Of a DNA stretch of 64,000 nucleotides, positions 51,228 through 60,179 are shown one piece after another. The notes beneath the pieces were generated by a model. That model was not told where the DNA came from and made no database searches. It saw only the letters and a list, made by a program, of their open reading frames with translations. Position 1 is the stretch's first letter. Each line of letters begins with the position of its first letter. A program made the position numbers and the translations under genes. The stretch is from the NCBI GenBank assembly GCA_902826695.1, contig CADEFU010000009.1, positions 1 to 64,000 on the forward strand, written 5' to 3'. This DNA is from an uncultured Alphaproteobacteria bacterium (GTDB lineage: Bacteria; Pseudomonadota; Alphaproteobacteria; Micropepsales; Micropepsaceae).

Positions 51228-51761
51228 ATGAATAAGCGCACTGTTCTCTCGTTGATCGCGGCCTTAGGGCTGAGCCTCGGCGGTTGCGCGAGCTTTGACG
51301 ATCCGGGGCCTGTGGCGTGGAATTCGACCGGCGCGAAGCCGCGGGTCGTGCGCAACGGGCGGCCGCTCCAGTGCGTGCCTTACGCCCGCCAGCAGTCGGG
51401 GGTCGGCATCTTTGGGGACGCCTATACCTGGTGGGACAAGGCGGCCGGGCGGTTTGAGCGCTCGTCTGCGCCCGAGGCTGGCGCTGTCATGGTGATGAAG
51501 AGTTACGGCAACGCCCAGCGCGGGCATGTGGCGGTGGTCCGCCGGGTGATCAACGACCGGGAAATCGTGGTCGACCACGCCAACTGGCTGAACGGCGGCG
51601 AGATCGGGCTCGACAACCCCGTTATGGACGTTTCGGACGACAACGATTGGTCCGAGGTCCGGGTCTGGTACGCCCCCGGCGGGCACTACGGCGGGCGCGT
51701 TTATGAGGTTCAGGGGTTCATTTTGAGCCCGTCGGGCGGCCAGCAGATCGCGGCCCGCTGA
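51228..51761 (+). CDS. CHAP-domain lipoprotein 1
   Basis: This 177-residue lipoprotein has signal peptide and lipobox LSLGGC (C20). The rest is a single CHAP domain: catalytic Cys in QCVPYARQ (C49), His in RGHVAVVRRV (H100), and DHANW near 116-120 for the third residue. CHAP enzymes cut peptidoglycan peptide or amide bonds. No cell-wall-binding module is present, so localisation relies on the lipid anchor. It is paralogous to the next gene. Confidence 0.85.
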   Translation: MNKRTVLSLIAALGLSLGGCASFDDPGPVAWNSTGAKPRVVRNGRPLQCVPYARQQSGVGIFGDAYTWWDKAAGRFERSSAPEAGAVMVMKSYGNAQRGHVAVVRRVINDREIVVDHANWLNGGEIGLDNPVMDVSDDNDWSEVRVWYAPGGHYGGRVYEVQGFILSPSGGQQIAAR

Positions 51762-51967
51762 CCAAAAATCACACAGCCCTTCAAAAACGTCGTAGTCCGT
51801 GAGCCACATATTGTGGTTCCGGACCGCTCATTTCCCACGATCTGGTATCAAAGGTTAACGGTAATCAATCATTAAGTTGACTACCTCAGCCTGTGGCGCC
51901 AGGAAGCCCGGCCCGATAGGTGCTTATGACCTCGGGTTGGCGCGTTCCAGTCGAGGGAGTGTATCGT

Positions 51968-52636
51968 TTGAAGACCAATACCGCTCGTTGTCTCGCGGCA
52001 CTCGTCCTTGCTGGCGCTGGCTTGTCTGCATGCCAGACTGTTCCGTCCGACTATTCAACTTCATTCACCGAAAGCCGGTCCTCGTCTTTGGACATCTCGT
52101 TGCCAAGCTTCTTGCGCGGCTCGGATGACACCGGGTTGGAGGCCGAGGGGGTTGCGACGCCCCGGGCGAAGCCAACCACTGCGGCAGAGCTGCTGTCAGA
52201 TCTTCGCCCCCGGATCGTGGACGCCGACGTCCAATGCGTACCTTTCGCCCGGGAGGCTTCCGGCATCGAAATTCGCGGCGATGCGAACCGCTGGTGGAAG
52301 TTGGCCGAGGGGCGCTACACGCGCGCCCGCCGCCCTGCCGAAGGGGCGGTTTTGGTGATGCGCGGCTACCGCACGGCGCGCCGCGGGCACGTGGCCGTCG
52401 TCCGGCAAGTCGTCGATCCGCGGACCATTGTCGTGGATCACGCGAACTGGGGGAATGACGGGCGCATCTACTTGAGCGCCCCTATCCTGGACGAGAGCCC
52501 GAAGAACGACTGGAGCCGGGTGCGCGTGTGGCACACGCCCACGAACCAGTGGGGCAAGCGCATCTACAAGGCAAAGGGCTTCATTCTGCCGACGACCGCT
52601 GTCGCCGGCGCCGGGATGATCTCAGGCAGCAATTGA
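51968..52636 (+). CDS. CHAP-domain lipoprotein 2
   Basis: This 222-residue paralogue of the preceding gene has catalytic Cys in QCVPFAREA (C90), His in RGHVAVVRQV (H141) and VDHANW. It has a lipobox LSAC (C22) and a 60-residue linker before the domain. The start is set at the TTG 51968: GAGGGAG lies 8 nt upstream and the signal peptide begins there; upstream frame starts are weaker. It converges on the hybrid kinase with a 15-bp overlap. The tandem layout suggests duplication with a longer linker in copy 2. Confidence 0.8.
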   Translation: MKTNTARCLAALVLAGAGLSACQTVPSDYSTSFTESRSSSLDISLPSFLRGSDDTGLEAEGVATPRAKPTTAAELLSDLRPRIVDADVQCVPFAREASGIEIRGDANRWWKLAEGRYTRARRPAEGAVLVMRGYRTARRGHVAVVRQVVDPRTIVVDHANWGNDGRIYLSAPILDESPKNDWSRVRVWHTPTNQWGKRIYKAKGFILPTTAVAGAGMISGSN

Positions 52637-55303
52637 GAGCGCCGATAGTTTCACGCTGAGCTCTTTCTCGGCCTCTGCAAAGAGGCGGGTAAGTTCGTTG
52701 AGGTGCGCGACGGCGGCTTCACTATCGAGCACGGCCGATGCTTCTTCCAACGCCATTGCCGCGTCGCCAAGCGCGGTGGCGCCCAGCAAACGAGCGGCAC
52801 CCTTTAGAGAATGCGCCCGGCGGCACAGCGCTTCGCGGTCGTTGCCCGCGATGTCGGCAAGCATGGCTTCCATTTCGCGCGCCTGATTGGTTAGGAACGT
52901 CGTTGTCAGCTTCCTGACGGCTTCGGGCGGCATGTCGCTTTGCAGTTCAGACCAGGTTCTCGCACAGAGCACGGACTTCGCCGCCTCGGCCGGTTTGCGA
53001 TCGGCGAGATGGCGTTGCAGTGCGGCTTCGAGCACGTGGCGGCGGATCGGCTTCGTCAGATGCTCATTCATGCCGGCAGCTTTGCAACGGGCGGCATCTT
53101 CCACAAACGCGTTGGCAGTGAGTGCCAGGATCGGCTTGTTGCGGTTAGGGCCAGCCGTGGAGCGGATGTGGCGCGAGGCTTCGAGGCCGTCCATCACTGG
53201 CATTTGCATGTCCATGAGGATCAGATCGAACTGCTTCGCGGTCGCTTCGCGCACCGCCTCTAGGCCAGAGCGCGCGGTCGTCACCGTGCAGCCCAACTGG
53301 GTCAGCATTGTGGTCGCCGCGTAGAGATTCGTTTCATTGTCTTCGACGAGCAAGATTTCTGCGCCGGCGAGGCGGGCGTCTGTGGTCTTGCCACCTGCCT
53401 CCCATGCAAGCGGGTTGTCGTGGAAGACGTTCGTGAGTGCTTCGAGCAGCGCGCTTTGTACAAGCGGCTTGAAGAGAACAGCGTCGAACTGTGCGCCGTC
53501 AGGGGTCGCCACCGATACGCCGTGGCTGATCGACGAGCAGAGAACGAGCTTGATGTGGGGCCCGAACTCGAATTTGCGGATGGCGGCCGCCACTTCGTGA
53601 CCCGTCTGGCCGGGCATGTGACGATCGAGAAGGACGACGTCGAACGGCTTTGCGTCCTGGGCGGCGCGGTCGATGGCGGCCAAGGCTGCGATGCCGTCGT
53701 GTGCCGCCTCAACACGCATGTTCCAACGGGAAAGCTGGCGCATCAGGATGTCGCGATTGAGCGCGACATCGTCCACGATCAGCGCCCGTTTGCCGGCGAG
53801 CGTGCTGACGTCGGCGGCGAGGGCCGGCGACGTGGTGCGCGGGAGCGGCAACTCGAACGTGAAGGCCGTGCCTTTGCCGACTTCGCTTTGTACGACAATT
53901 TGGCCCTGCATCGCCGTGATGATTTCTTTGCAGATCGCGAGGCCGAGTCCGGTGCCGCCGAACTTGCGGGTGATGGACTCGTCGCCTTGCGAGAATTTCT
54001 GGAACAACTTCGAACGCGCTTGCGGCGACATGCCGGGGCCCGTGTCGCGCACGCGGAAGCGCAGCTTACCGTTCACGGCGGCAACTTGAACCGAGATCAG
54101 CCCCTTCTCGGTGAACTTCACGGCGTTGCCAATGAGGTTCAAGAGAACTTGCCGAAGGCGGGTCGGATCGCCTTGATAGGCGCCTTCGGCGCTGGCGGCG
54201 ATGTCCACGCAGATCTCGATGCGTTTGGCCTGCGCCTTGGCGGCGAACGTCTGCGCCGCGCTCTCGACCAAGGGGACGAGGTCGAACGGCACGGATTCGA
54301 GCGACAGGGAGCCTGCCTCAAGTTTCGAGATGTCGAGAATGTTGCCGATGACCTGCAGCAATTGATCGGCGGATGCGCGGGCGGTTTCGGCTTGAACGCG
54401 CTGCTCGTGACTGAGCGAGGAGTCCAGCATGATCTCGACCATGCCGACGATGCCGTTCAAGGGCGTACGGATTTCGTGGCTCATGTTGGCCAAAAATGCC
54501 GACTTCGCCTCGTTCGCATGCTCGGCCGCTAGCTTGGCCTTTTCAAGCTCATCGACGTAGACCTGACGCTGCTCGTCGCCTTGACGCCAAAGACGGTTGG
54601 CGGAGCGCGCGTAGAGTATGCTCGCGAGCACGAGGACGATGACCAGCGCAGCGAATGCGTACTCGGCGAACTGCGCGTCGTTGATCGAATTGCTGAGTTC
54701 GGCGAGTTCGTCGTTCTGATCGGCGATGATCAGCTGCATGATCTGCGTCAGCGCGGTGCCGGCGCGCTTGTACAGATTGTCGACTTCGACCATCTCTTTG
54801 GCAGAGTCTGCGCGACGGCCGATTGCGTAGTAATCGAGCACGACTTGGGTGCGCTGGATCATCTCGCCGCCCGCGTCGCGCACCTTGTCCAACTCGAAGC
54901 GGATCGCGCGAGCGATCGAGCTCATGCGCGTGTTGGATTCAGCGAGTGTTTGGTTCGCCTCCGAGAACTTGGTCAGCACGATGCCGAATTCGCTGCTGGC
55001 GCGCGCGAGGCGGTTGCGTTCCAGCGCGACGTCTTCGCTTTGGAAGATCGAGTTCGCCGGCACGTCGAGTTCGGTGAGCACGTCGCGCAGCTTTATCAGC
55101 TGTGCGTTTTGCTCGTTCCATTCCTTGCCTTCGGCTTGGCGGTCGCCAAGAAGCTTCAGCGTGTAGTGACCGACCGACAGGCCGCCGATCGCGGTGACGA
55201 CGTTCAAGATCGCCAGAATGGCGAAAATTCGCCCCAAACCCTTGCGCGAGTTTGCGGGACTCAGATCACCGGTCACGGGTTTGTTGGCGCCCACGGAGGT
55301 CAC
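52622..55303 (-). CDS. hybrid histidine kinase (HK-REC-REC-HPT)
   Basis: The 893 residues run in order. TM1 is about 26-48, an approximately 165-residue all-helical periplasmic sensor domain follows (48-215), and TM2 is about 214-232. HisKA has the phospho-acceptor in NMSHEIRTPLN (H276). The ATPase domain has LIGNAVKF, DTGPGM and GTGLGLAI. REC1 is about 505-620 with VVLLDRHMPG (D560). REC2 is about 648-765 with LILMDMQMPVMDG (D698). HPT near 785-890 has HSLKGAARLL (H831). The full phosphorelay chain is therefore in one chain. GTG start, 6 bp after the response regulator stop: one operon. The input and output genes are not shown here. Confidence 0.93.
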   Translation of the reverse strand: MTSVGANKPVTGDLSPANSRKGLGRIFAILAILNVVTAIGGLSVGHYTLKLLGDRQAEGKEWNEQNAQLIKLRDVLTELDVPANSIFQSEDVALERNRLARASSEFGIVLTKFSEANQTLAESNTRMSSIARAIRFELDKVRDAGGEMIQRTQVVLDYYAIGRRADSAKEMVEVDNLYKRAGTALTQIMQLIIADQNDELAELSNSINDAQFAEYAFAALVIVLVLASILYARSANRLWRQGDEQRQVYVDELEKAKLAAEHANEAKSAFLANMSHEIRTPLNGIVGMVEIMLDSSLSHEQRVQAETARASADQLLQVIGNILDISKLEAGSLSLESVPFDLVPLVESAAQTFAAKAQAKRIEICVDIAASAEGAYQGDPTRLRQVLLNLIGNAVKFTEKGLISVQVAAVNGKLRFRVRDTGPGMSPQARSKLFQKFSQGDESITRKFGGTGLGLAICKEIITAMQGQIVVQSEVGKGTAFTFELPLPRTTSPALAADVSTLAGKRALIVDDVALNRDILMRQLSRWNMRVEAAHDGIAALAAIDRAAQDAKPFDVVLLDRHMPGQTGHEVAAAIRKFEFGPHIKLVLCSSISHGVSVATPDGAQFDAVLFKPLVQSALLEALTNVFHDNPLAWEAGGKTTDARLAGAEILLVEDNETNLYAATTMLTQLGCTVTTARSGLEAVREATAKQFDLILMDMQMPVMDGLEASRHIRSTAGPNRNKPILALTANAFVEDAARCKAAGMNEHLTKPIRRHVLEAALQRHLADRKPAEAAKSVLCARTWSELQSDMPPEAVRKLTTTFLTNQAREMEAMLADIAGNDREALCRRAHSLKGAARLLGATALGDAAMALEEASAVLDSEAAVAHLNELTRLFAEAEKELSVKLSALSIAA

Positions 55304-55309
55304 TCGTCC

Positions 55310-55768
55310 CTAGACGGCGATTGACGTTTGGTCTTTTTGCGCCCGCGCGATCAGCGCCTCGGCGCGCTCACGCAGGGCTTGCGGGCGGAACGGCTTTTGG
55401 ATGACGTCGTTGGCGCCCAGTGCCGATGCGGCCACAAGCAATGGCTCTTTGAGAGAGGCCACGCCTGCGGTCATGGCGAGAATAGGCGTTGCAGTGTTGC
55501 GCTCACGAACCGAACGGATGACTTCCAGACCGTCCTTATCGGGCATGACGAGATCGGTCACGATAAGATCAAACGGCGTCTTGGCGGCGGCCACGTGGCT
55601 CATCGCCTGACGGCCGTTGACCGCGAACAGCACTTCGTGCCCGCTGCCGGCGAACGCGGCGTCGGCGATTTGCTGATAGAGTTCGTCGTCTTCGCAGATC
55701 AGAATTCTTGCCACCGTCTTCGCGCCTTTATCGAACGTCTTGATGGTTTGTTTCCCAACATCGCTCAA
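55310..55768 (-). CDS. single-domain response regulator
   Basis: This 152-residue protein is a receiver only: ILICEDDEL acidic pair, phospho-site IVTDLVMPDKDG (D72), then MTAGVA and QKPFRP with the conserved lysine. No output domain. It is first in the two-gene operon with the hybrid kinase. An N-terminal extension of about 18 residues is possible; a GTG at 55714 is an alternative start. It may act as a phosphate acceptor or adaptor. Confidence 0.92.
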   Translation of the reverse strand: MSDVGKQTIKTFDKGAKTVARILICEDDELYQQIADAAFAGSGHEVLFAVNGRQAMSHVAAAKTPFDLIVTDLVMPDKDGLEVIRSVRERNTATPILAMTAGVASLKEPLLVAASALGANDVIQKPFRPQALRERAEALIARAQKDQTSIAV

Positions 55769-55846
55769 ATGTGCGAAAGAGGCGTTAAGTTGCGCGCCAT
55801 AAGATGGCTAATATTGGGTTAATGCCCGCGCTAATTTGGGGACGGT

Positions 55847-56638
55847 ATGACTAAAGCGCTTCGAAAGCTCATCGCACTTGCTACGAGCCCGCACCGGCTT
55901 GCCCATACGCAAAATCTCGTTGAAGTCCGCCTGAACAAGGCTTTCGCCGGCGGCCACGTCAGCGCTGGTGCGGCGACCGCTTTCGATTCCTTTCGCGAAC
56001 GGGTCGAGCCTGGCGACCTTCGCGTCCTGCTGCAGCGCGACGGCGAGGCCGAAAGTGCCGTCGCCAAGGCGCGGGCGGCGTTCGATGCGGCGGCTACGAC
56101 GCGCGCCGACTTGCCGTTTCCAGCTAGTTTCAACGCGGACACGTCGTTTGCGCTGCTTGCCTATGGCTACGCCCGCGTTCTGGCGCCCGAGGTCGCGATC
56201 GAGATGGGTGTGGGTTACGGCGTGACGTCGGCACTGCTGTTAGCGGCGGCGGCGCGAAACGAGCGCGGCCGGGTCGTTAGCGTGGACTTGCCGTCGCTTG
56301 GCGACGCCCACGGCAGCTGCATCGGCATGGCGATCCCACAAACGCTGCGCACACGCTGGACACTGCACGCAGGTAGCAACCGGCAGTGGCTGCCGCGCAT
56401 TCTGGACGATGTTGCGGAGGTCGGCCTCTTCGTTTCGGACAGCGCGAACGTCTATAGCGTTCAGCGATTTGAGTTCGATCGCACGTGGCCGAAACTGCGT
56501 CCAGGCGGATGCATGCTCTTCAACAATGTTGGGGCTAAATTCCTTTCGTTTCTGCAGGCGAATCCGGCTGCGAGGCTGGCCTGCGTGCGGCAGTTGGAGA
56601 AAGCGCCGCACGTTACGGCGATTGTGACGAAGGCATGA
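55847..56638 (+). CDS. class I SAM-dependent methyltransferase-like protein
   Basis: This 263-residue protein has a helical N-terminal part and the SAM motif AIEMGVGYGVTSALLLAA. It continues with VVSVDLPSL for the acidic loop, then LFVSDSANVYSVQRFEFDRTWPKLRPGGCMLFNNVG. The D-S-A-N-V-Y segment and MLFNNVG resemble the O-methyltransferase/class I 'Methyltransf_24' type. It is divergent from the response regulator operon. Substrate unknown. Confidence 0.8.
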   Translation: MTKALRKLIALATSPHRLAHTQNLVEVRLNKAFAGGHVSAGAATAFDSFRERVEPGDLRVLLQRDGEAESAVAKARAAFDAAATTRADLPFPASFNADTSFALLAYGYARVLAPEVAIEMGVGYGVTSALLLAAAARNERGRVVSVDLPSLGDAHGSCIGMAIPQTLRTRWTLHAGSNRQWLPRILDDVAEVGLFVSDSANVYSVQRFEFDRTWPKLRPGGCMLFNNVGAKFLSFLQANPAARLACVRQLEKAPHVTAIVTKA

Positions 56639-56815
56639 CTACTTCACGCTCGTTGAAAATGCGGGAATCCGGCCGAGGCGGGCGACGGTTCCCTGCGGAC
56701 AGGTCCAGGTGAAGTGACCGGGGACACTTGACCCCGCTCGCCGGCGACCGGCACATTCCCGACCGATTTGCACGATTGGGCGCGACGAAGCCCACCTCAC
56801 TCAAGGATCAACGAG

Positions 56816-58378
56816 ATGAAACGCAGACCCATGGCGTGGCGCACGATTCCTGCGCTGGCGCTTACGATCTTTCTCTCCGCATGCGGCGGTTCCAGTTCGG
56901 GGCCGGCTGTCGACGCGAAGCTGCTTCAGCAGCGGCTCGACCAGTTCGTCACGGCGGTCACAAAGCCGGAACCGGGGTCCGAATTGGTTGCGAAGGCTGA
57001 TGGCCCCGCCAAGGTCGAGACGCAAAGCGACGGCACCGTTGTCGGCAAGTTGCCGCGCCTTTCGTTCCAGGGATCGGATGGTGTGTCGGCGGTGCTTGAT
57101 CCTGTGACGCTGAAGTTCAGCAATGGGGGCGACGGGCTCGTCAACGTAGAGGCCGTGCTACCGTCCACGATGGCGGTCAAGGACAAGGCCGGTAAGGTCG
57201 AAGGCGAGGTCAAGATCGGCAGCCAGACGCTGAAGGGCGTTTGGGTGGAGAAGCTGCAGTCGATCGATAAGCTCGACATACGGCTGGGCAACGTCACGAT
57301 CACATCGCCGAACCAGGCGGGCTCGGGCAAAATCGATCAGATCGTGATGACCGGCGGGCTGACGCCGAAAGGCGGCGGGCTCTACGACGGCAAGTACGAC
57401 ATGACGATGACCGGCTTCGTGGCGGATGATCCGAGCGAGAAGACGGTCATGAAGATGGCCTCGATCACTGCGGTCGGCACGATGGCAGGCGCTCGCATGG
57501 AAGACTGGGCGAAGGCGGCAAAGGAAGCGGGCTATACGCTCTCCAACCCCGACATCTTCAAGACGTGGACGGGCGGGCAGATCGACCCGAAGATGATCGC
57601 GTTCATGAAGAAAATGCCTGAGTACATGGGCACCGTCGAATACAGCTACGGGCTCAACGGGCTTGAGATGCTGAAGGACGGCAAGCTGGAGTTCGGTCTG
57701 AAGAAGACCACCTTCGTCGGTGGTGCAGGACCCGATGGCGCAGGCACGACGAAGGTGAAGCTGGGCATGAGCGCCGGTGGCATGTCGGGCACGCCAGAGG
57801 AGCCGATGCTTCCGCCGGAGGCCGACGTGCAAGATGCGACCATGGAGCTTGAAGCGTCGGGCGTACCGGGGCAGAAGCTTTGGGAAATTTACATGGACGC
57901 CCTGCCCCAGCTGCAAGCCGAGGCGCGGAAAGTTGCCTCAGACACGGCCAAGGGGCAGGACGCGACGACCACAGGGGCTGCAGCGCTCGAGCAGGTCAGC
58001 GGCGAGCTATCGGCCAAGGCGATGGAAGTGTTGATGGCGGCGAAGCTGCAGATCGCGCTCAACAAACTCAACCTGATGACGCCGACGGCGAAGATGACCG
58101 GCAAAGGTGTGGCGAGCTATCTCCCCGCCGTGAACATGATGCCGGACGGTAAAGTCAGCTTGCGCTTCACTGGTATCGACGCGCTTGCCAAGGCGATGGA
58201 AAAGCGCGGCGCGAAGGACGAGATGGCGCAGCAGGTTATGGGGATCATCGCCGGCGTGCGCGCGATGGGCAAACCGGACCCGGCGTCGCCGAAGGACGAC
58301 CGTGCCTACATCATCGACATCGTGTTCACGAAGGACGGCAAGGTCCTGGCGAACGGCCAGGATTTGATGGCGCAGTAA
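56816..58378 (+). CDS. exported lipoprotein, YdgA/DUF945-like
   Basis: This 520-residue lipoprotein has lipobox FLSACGG (C23). The rest is beta-rich with long repeated amphipathic strands and a helical part (EDWAKAAKEAGYTL). It resembles the YdgA/DUF945 or DUF2125 type of periplasmic lipoproteins, but this is a look-alike judgement and not a firm match. The ATG is chosen for AAGGA 8 nt upstream. A hairpin beyond the stop probably ends the message. Confidence 0.65.
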   Translation: MKRRPMAWRTIPALALTIFLSACGGSSSGPAVDAKLLQQRLDQFVTAVTKPEPGSELVAKADGPAKVETQSDGTVVGKLPRLSFQGSDGVSAVLDPVTLKFSNGGDGLVNVEAVLPSTMAVKDKAGKVEGEVKIGSQTLKGVWVEKLQSIDKLDIRLGNVTITSPNQAGSGKIDQIVMTGGLTPKGGGLYDGKYDMTMTGFVADDPSEKTVMKMASITAVGTMAGARMEDWAKAAKEAGYTLSNPDIFKTWTGGQIDPKMIAFMKKMPEYMGTVEYSYGLNGLEMLKDGKLEFGLKKTTFVGGAGPDGAGTTKVKLGMSAGGMSGTPEEPMLPPEADVQDATMELEASGVPGQKLWEIYMDALPQLQAEARKVASDTAKGQDATTTGAAALEQVSGELSAKAMEVLMAAKLQIALNKLNLMTPTAKMTGKGVASYLPAVNMMPDGKVSLRFTGIDALAKAMEKRGAKDEMAQQVMGIIAGVRAMGKPDPASPKDDRAYIIDIVFTKDGKVLANGQDLMAQ

Positions 58379-58391
58379 GCGACCGCTGAGT

Positions 58392-59402
58392 TTAGATACC
58401 CGGGCCCGGTTGATCACCGGGCCCGCTTTCGTTTGGGGCCTGGTTTTGCGGTAGGGCACTTTGCTCTGCCGTCAGCACCGCGTCGATCACGCGCATGACT
58501 TCGGTGATGTCGCCGACGATAGAGCGGGCGCGGGCAATGTCGTTCAAGTTCGAGAACATCGAACCCACCTCGAACTTATCGCCACCTTCGATCGCGATGA
58601 GCAGGTCGCCCTCGACGAAAGCTCCGCGCAGATTCTTGCCTTTGAAAGCGGTTTCAAGCTCGAGCAGGCGTTCCATGAAGACGGGATGTATCAGGTAACG
58701 CGCCTCTACCTGGTCGTTCGAAAAGACTTCGAACGCCCTTTCGAGCCGGCTATCGCCCAGGCCTACGTGCTGCATGGTCGACATCCAGCGCTGCATGAAG
58801 TTGAACATGCCCCGATCGCGCCGGATGATCGTTGTGCCGTGAAACTTCTTCGGGAAGGCGACGCGAACGAGCTGACCGCGGAAGACAGTCACCCAGCGTG
58901 TACCGTTCTTCGATTGAACCTTGTTCTCGAGATGCCCTTCGTAAAAGGCGAACTTGCAGCCGTGATGGCTGCCGCCGAAGCAGTCCTCGTAGTTCGACCG
59001 GTCGCAGCTGGGCAGGAGTTTGAGTTCGTTGAAGGCGGGCAACGCTTCCGGCTCAAACCCGGCACCCCGATAGGTGCACCCGATCGCGTTGGCGACGGCG
59101 GTCAGCGATTGCGCCTTTGTGGCGCTCGCCACGGCCTGAAGCGGCATATAGGCAAGTGCGCCGCCGCCGGCCACCGCGACGACGCAGGCAAAGAACACGG
59201 CCTCCAGGTCGGCGAAGGCCCACCAAATAAGTGCACCGCCGAGGGTGGTCGCCAGAGCGGTCAGCGCGACGCGGAACTGAAAGGTCTTCATCGCCGCGCG
59301 GCGGTTCTCTTCCTGCACGCGCAGGATGGGCTCGACGCGATCGGCGTAGAGCTTCGCCATACCGTCACCGGTCAACGACAAGATGTTCAAGACTTCACTC
59401 AT
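58392..59402 (-). CDS. DUF3137-like membrane protein
   Basis: The 336 residues have two adjacent hydrophobic segments (about 46-66 and 68-90), then a cytoplasmic beta-rich domain. The segment VSKNGTR-type loop (ENKVQSKNGTRWVTVFRGQL) and PVFMERLLELETAFKGKNLRGAFVEGDLLIAI are typical of the DUF3137 family. Function unknown. The 3' end overlaps a hairpin that ends the convergent gene. The SDR/hutI operon lies upstream with a 30-bp gap. Confidence 0.8.
   Translation of the reverse strand: MSEVLNILSLTGDGMAKLYADRVEPILRVQEENRRAAMKTFQFRVALTALATTLGGALIWWAFADLEAVFFACVVAVAGGGALAYMPLQAVASATKAQSLTAVANAIGCTYRGAGFEPEALPAFNELKLLPSCDRSNYEDCFGGSHHGCKFAFYEGHLENKVQSKNGTRWVTVFRGQLVRVAFPKKFHGTTIIRRDRGMFNFMQRWMSTMQHVGLGDSRLERAFEVFSNDQVEARYLIHPVFMERLLELETAFKGKNLRGAFVEGDLLIAIEGGDKFEVGSMFSNLNDIARARSIVGDITEVMRVIDAVLTAEQSALPQNQAPNESGPGDQPGPGI
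58401..58425 (+). terminator. terminator hairpin after the lipoprotein gene
   Basis: CGGGCCCGGT (58401-58410) pairs perfectly with ACCGGGCCCG (58416-58425) around TGATC, followed by CTTTCGTTT. It lies 23 nt after the lipoprotein stop and inside the last codons of the convergent DUF3137-like gene. Confidence 0.55.
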
Positions 59403-59432
59403 GCCGCGTTCGCCGTCCTGATTTCAAACCTC

Positions 59433-60179
59433 TTAGATCCAGCCGCCGTCGACGACGAAGCTCTGTGCGGTGACCATGCGGCTGTCGTCGGCGGCGAGCC
59501 ATAGCGCCATGCGCGCTACGTCGTCAGGATAGAGTTTTTCCTTTAAGCACTGCTTGGCCATGAGATCAGCCTCACCTTCGGGCGTCAGCCAGAGTTTGAT
59601 CTGGCGTTCGGTCATGATCCACCCTGGCACGAGGCAGTTAACACGAATGCAATCTGGGCCCAGGTCGCGGGCGAGGCCGCGCGTCAAGCCTTCGACCGCA
59701 GCTTTGGCGGTCACATAGGCGGGCATGCCGCCAAGCCCCAAACGCCAGCTGATCGAGCCCACGTTGATGACAGAACCGCGCTTGCGGGTGCGCATCGCGG
59801 GGACCACTGCTTGGGCCGCGAAGAATTGGTGGCGCAGGTTCGTCGCCATGCGCTCGTCCCAGTAGGCGGGGGTCACGTCACCTATCTTGTGGCGGTCGTC
59901 GCGGGCGGCATTGTTGACGAGCGCGAGCGTGGGGCCGTGGGCCGCTTCGAACTTCGCGATCGCAACGCGGAGGGCGTCGATGTCGCGTAGGTCGCATTTG
60001 ATGAACCTGGCGCCGCATTTGGCGGCAAGCGCCCTACCCGCTTCGTCGTCGAGGTCGAGGAAGCCGACGCGCGCGCCTTGGGCGGCGAAGTGTTCGACGA
60101 CCGAGGCGCCGATGCCGGAGGCGCCGCCGGTGACGATCACCGACTCGTTCTTGAGGCTGGGGTAAGAGGCGTAGTTCAT
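59433..60179 (-). CDS. SDR-family oxidoreductase
   Basis: This 248-residue short-chain dehydrogenase has the glycine loop [26 protein letters not shown] (Ser) and [10 protein letters not shown] (Tyr, Lys). The C-terminus is [18 protein letters not shown]. Its ATG overlaps the hutI stop by 4 bp (ATGA), so it is translated with the histidine-degradation gene. An SDR is not part of the known hut route; it may serve a neighbouring sugar or amino acid pathway. Confidence 0.9.
   Translation of the reverse strand: MNYASYPSLKNESVIVTGGASGIGASVVEHFAAQGARVGFLDLDDEAGRALAAKCGARFIKCDLRDIDALRVAIAKFEAAHGPTLALVNNAARDDRHKIGDVTPAYWDERMATNLRHQFFAAQAVVPAMRTRKRGSVINVGSISWRLGLGGMPAYVTAKAAVEGLTRGLARDLGPDCIRVNCLVPGWIMTERQIKLWLTPEGEADLMAKQCLKEKLYPDDVARMALWLAADDSRMVTAQSFVVDGGWI

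Noticed and set aside
52622-55768. Reading the two receiver domains of the kinase and the separate regulator as a frameshifted single gene
   Set aside because: The regulator has its own start and stop, and a 6-bp gap plus GTG start precedes the kinase.
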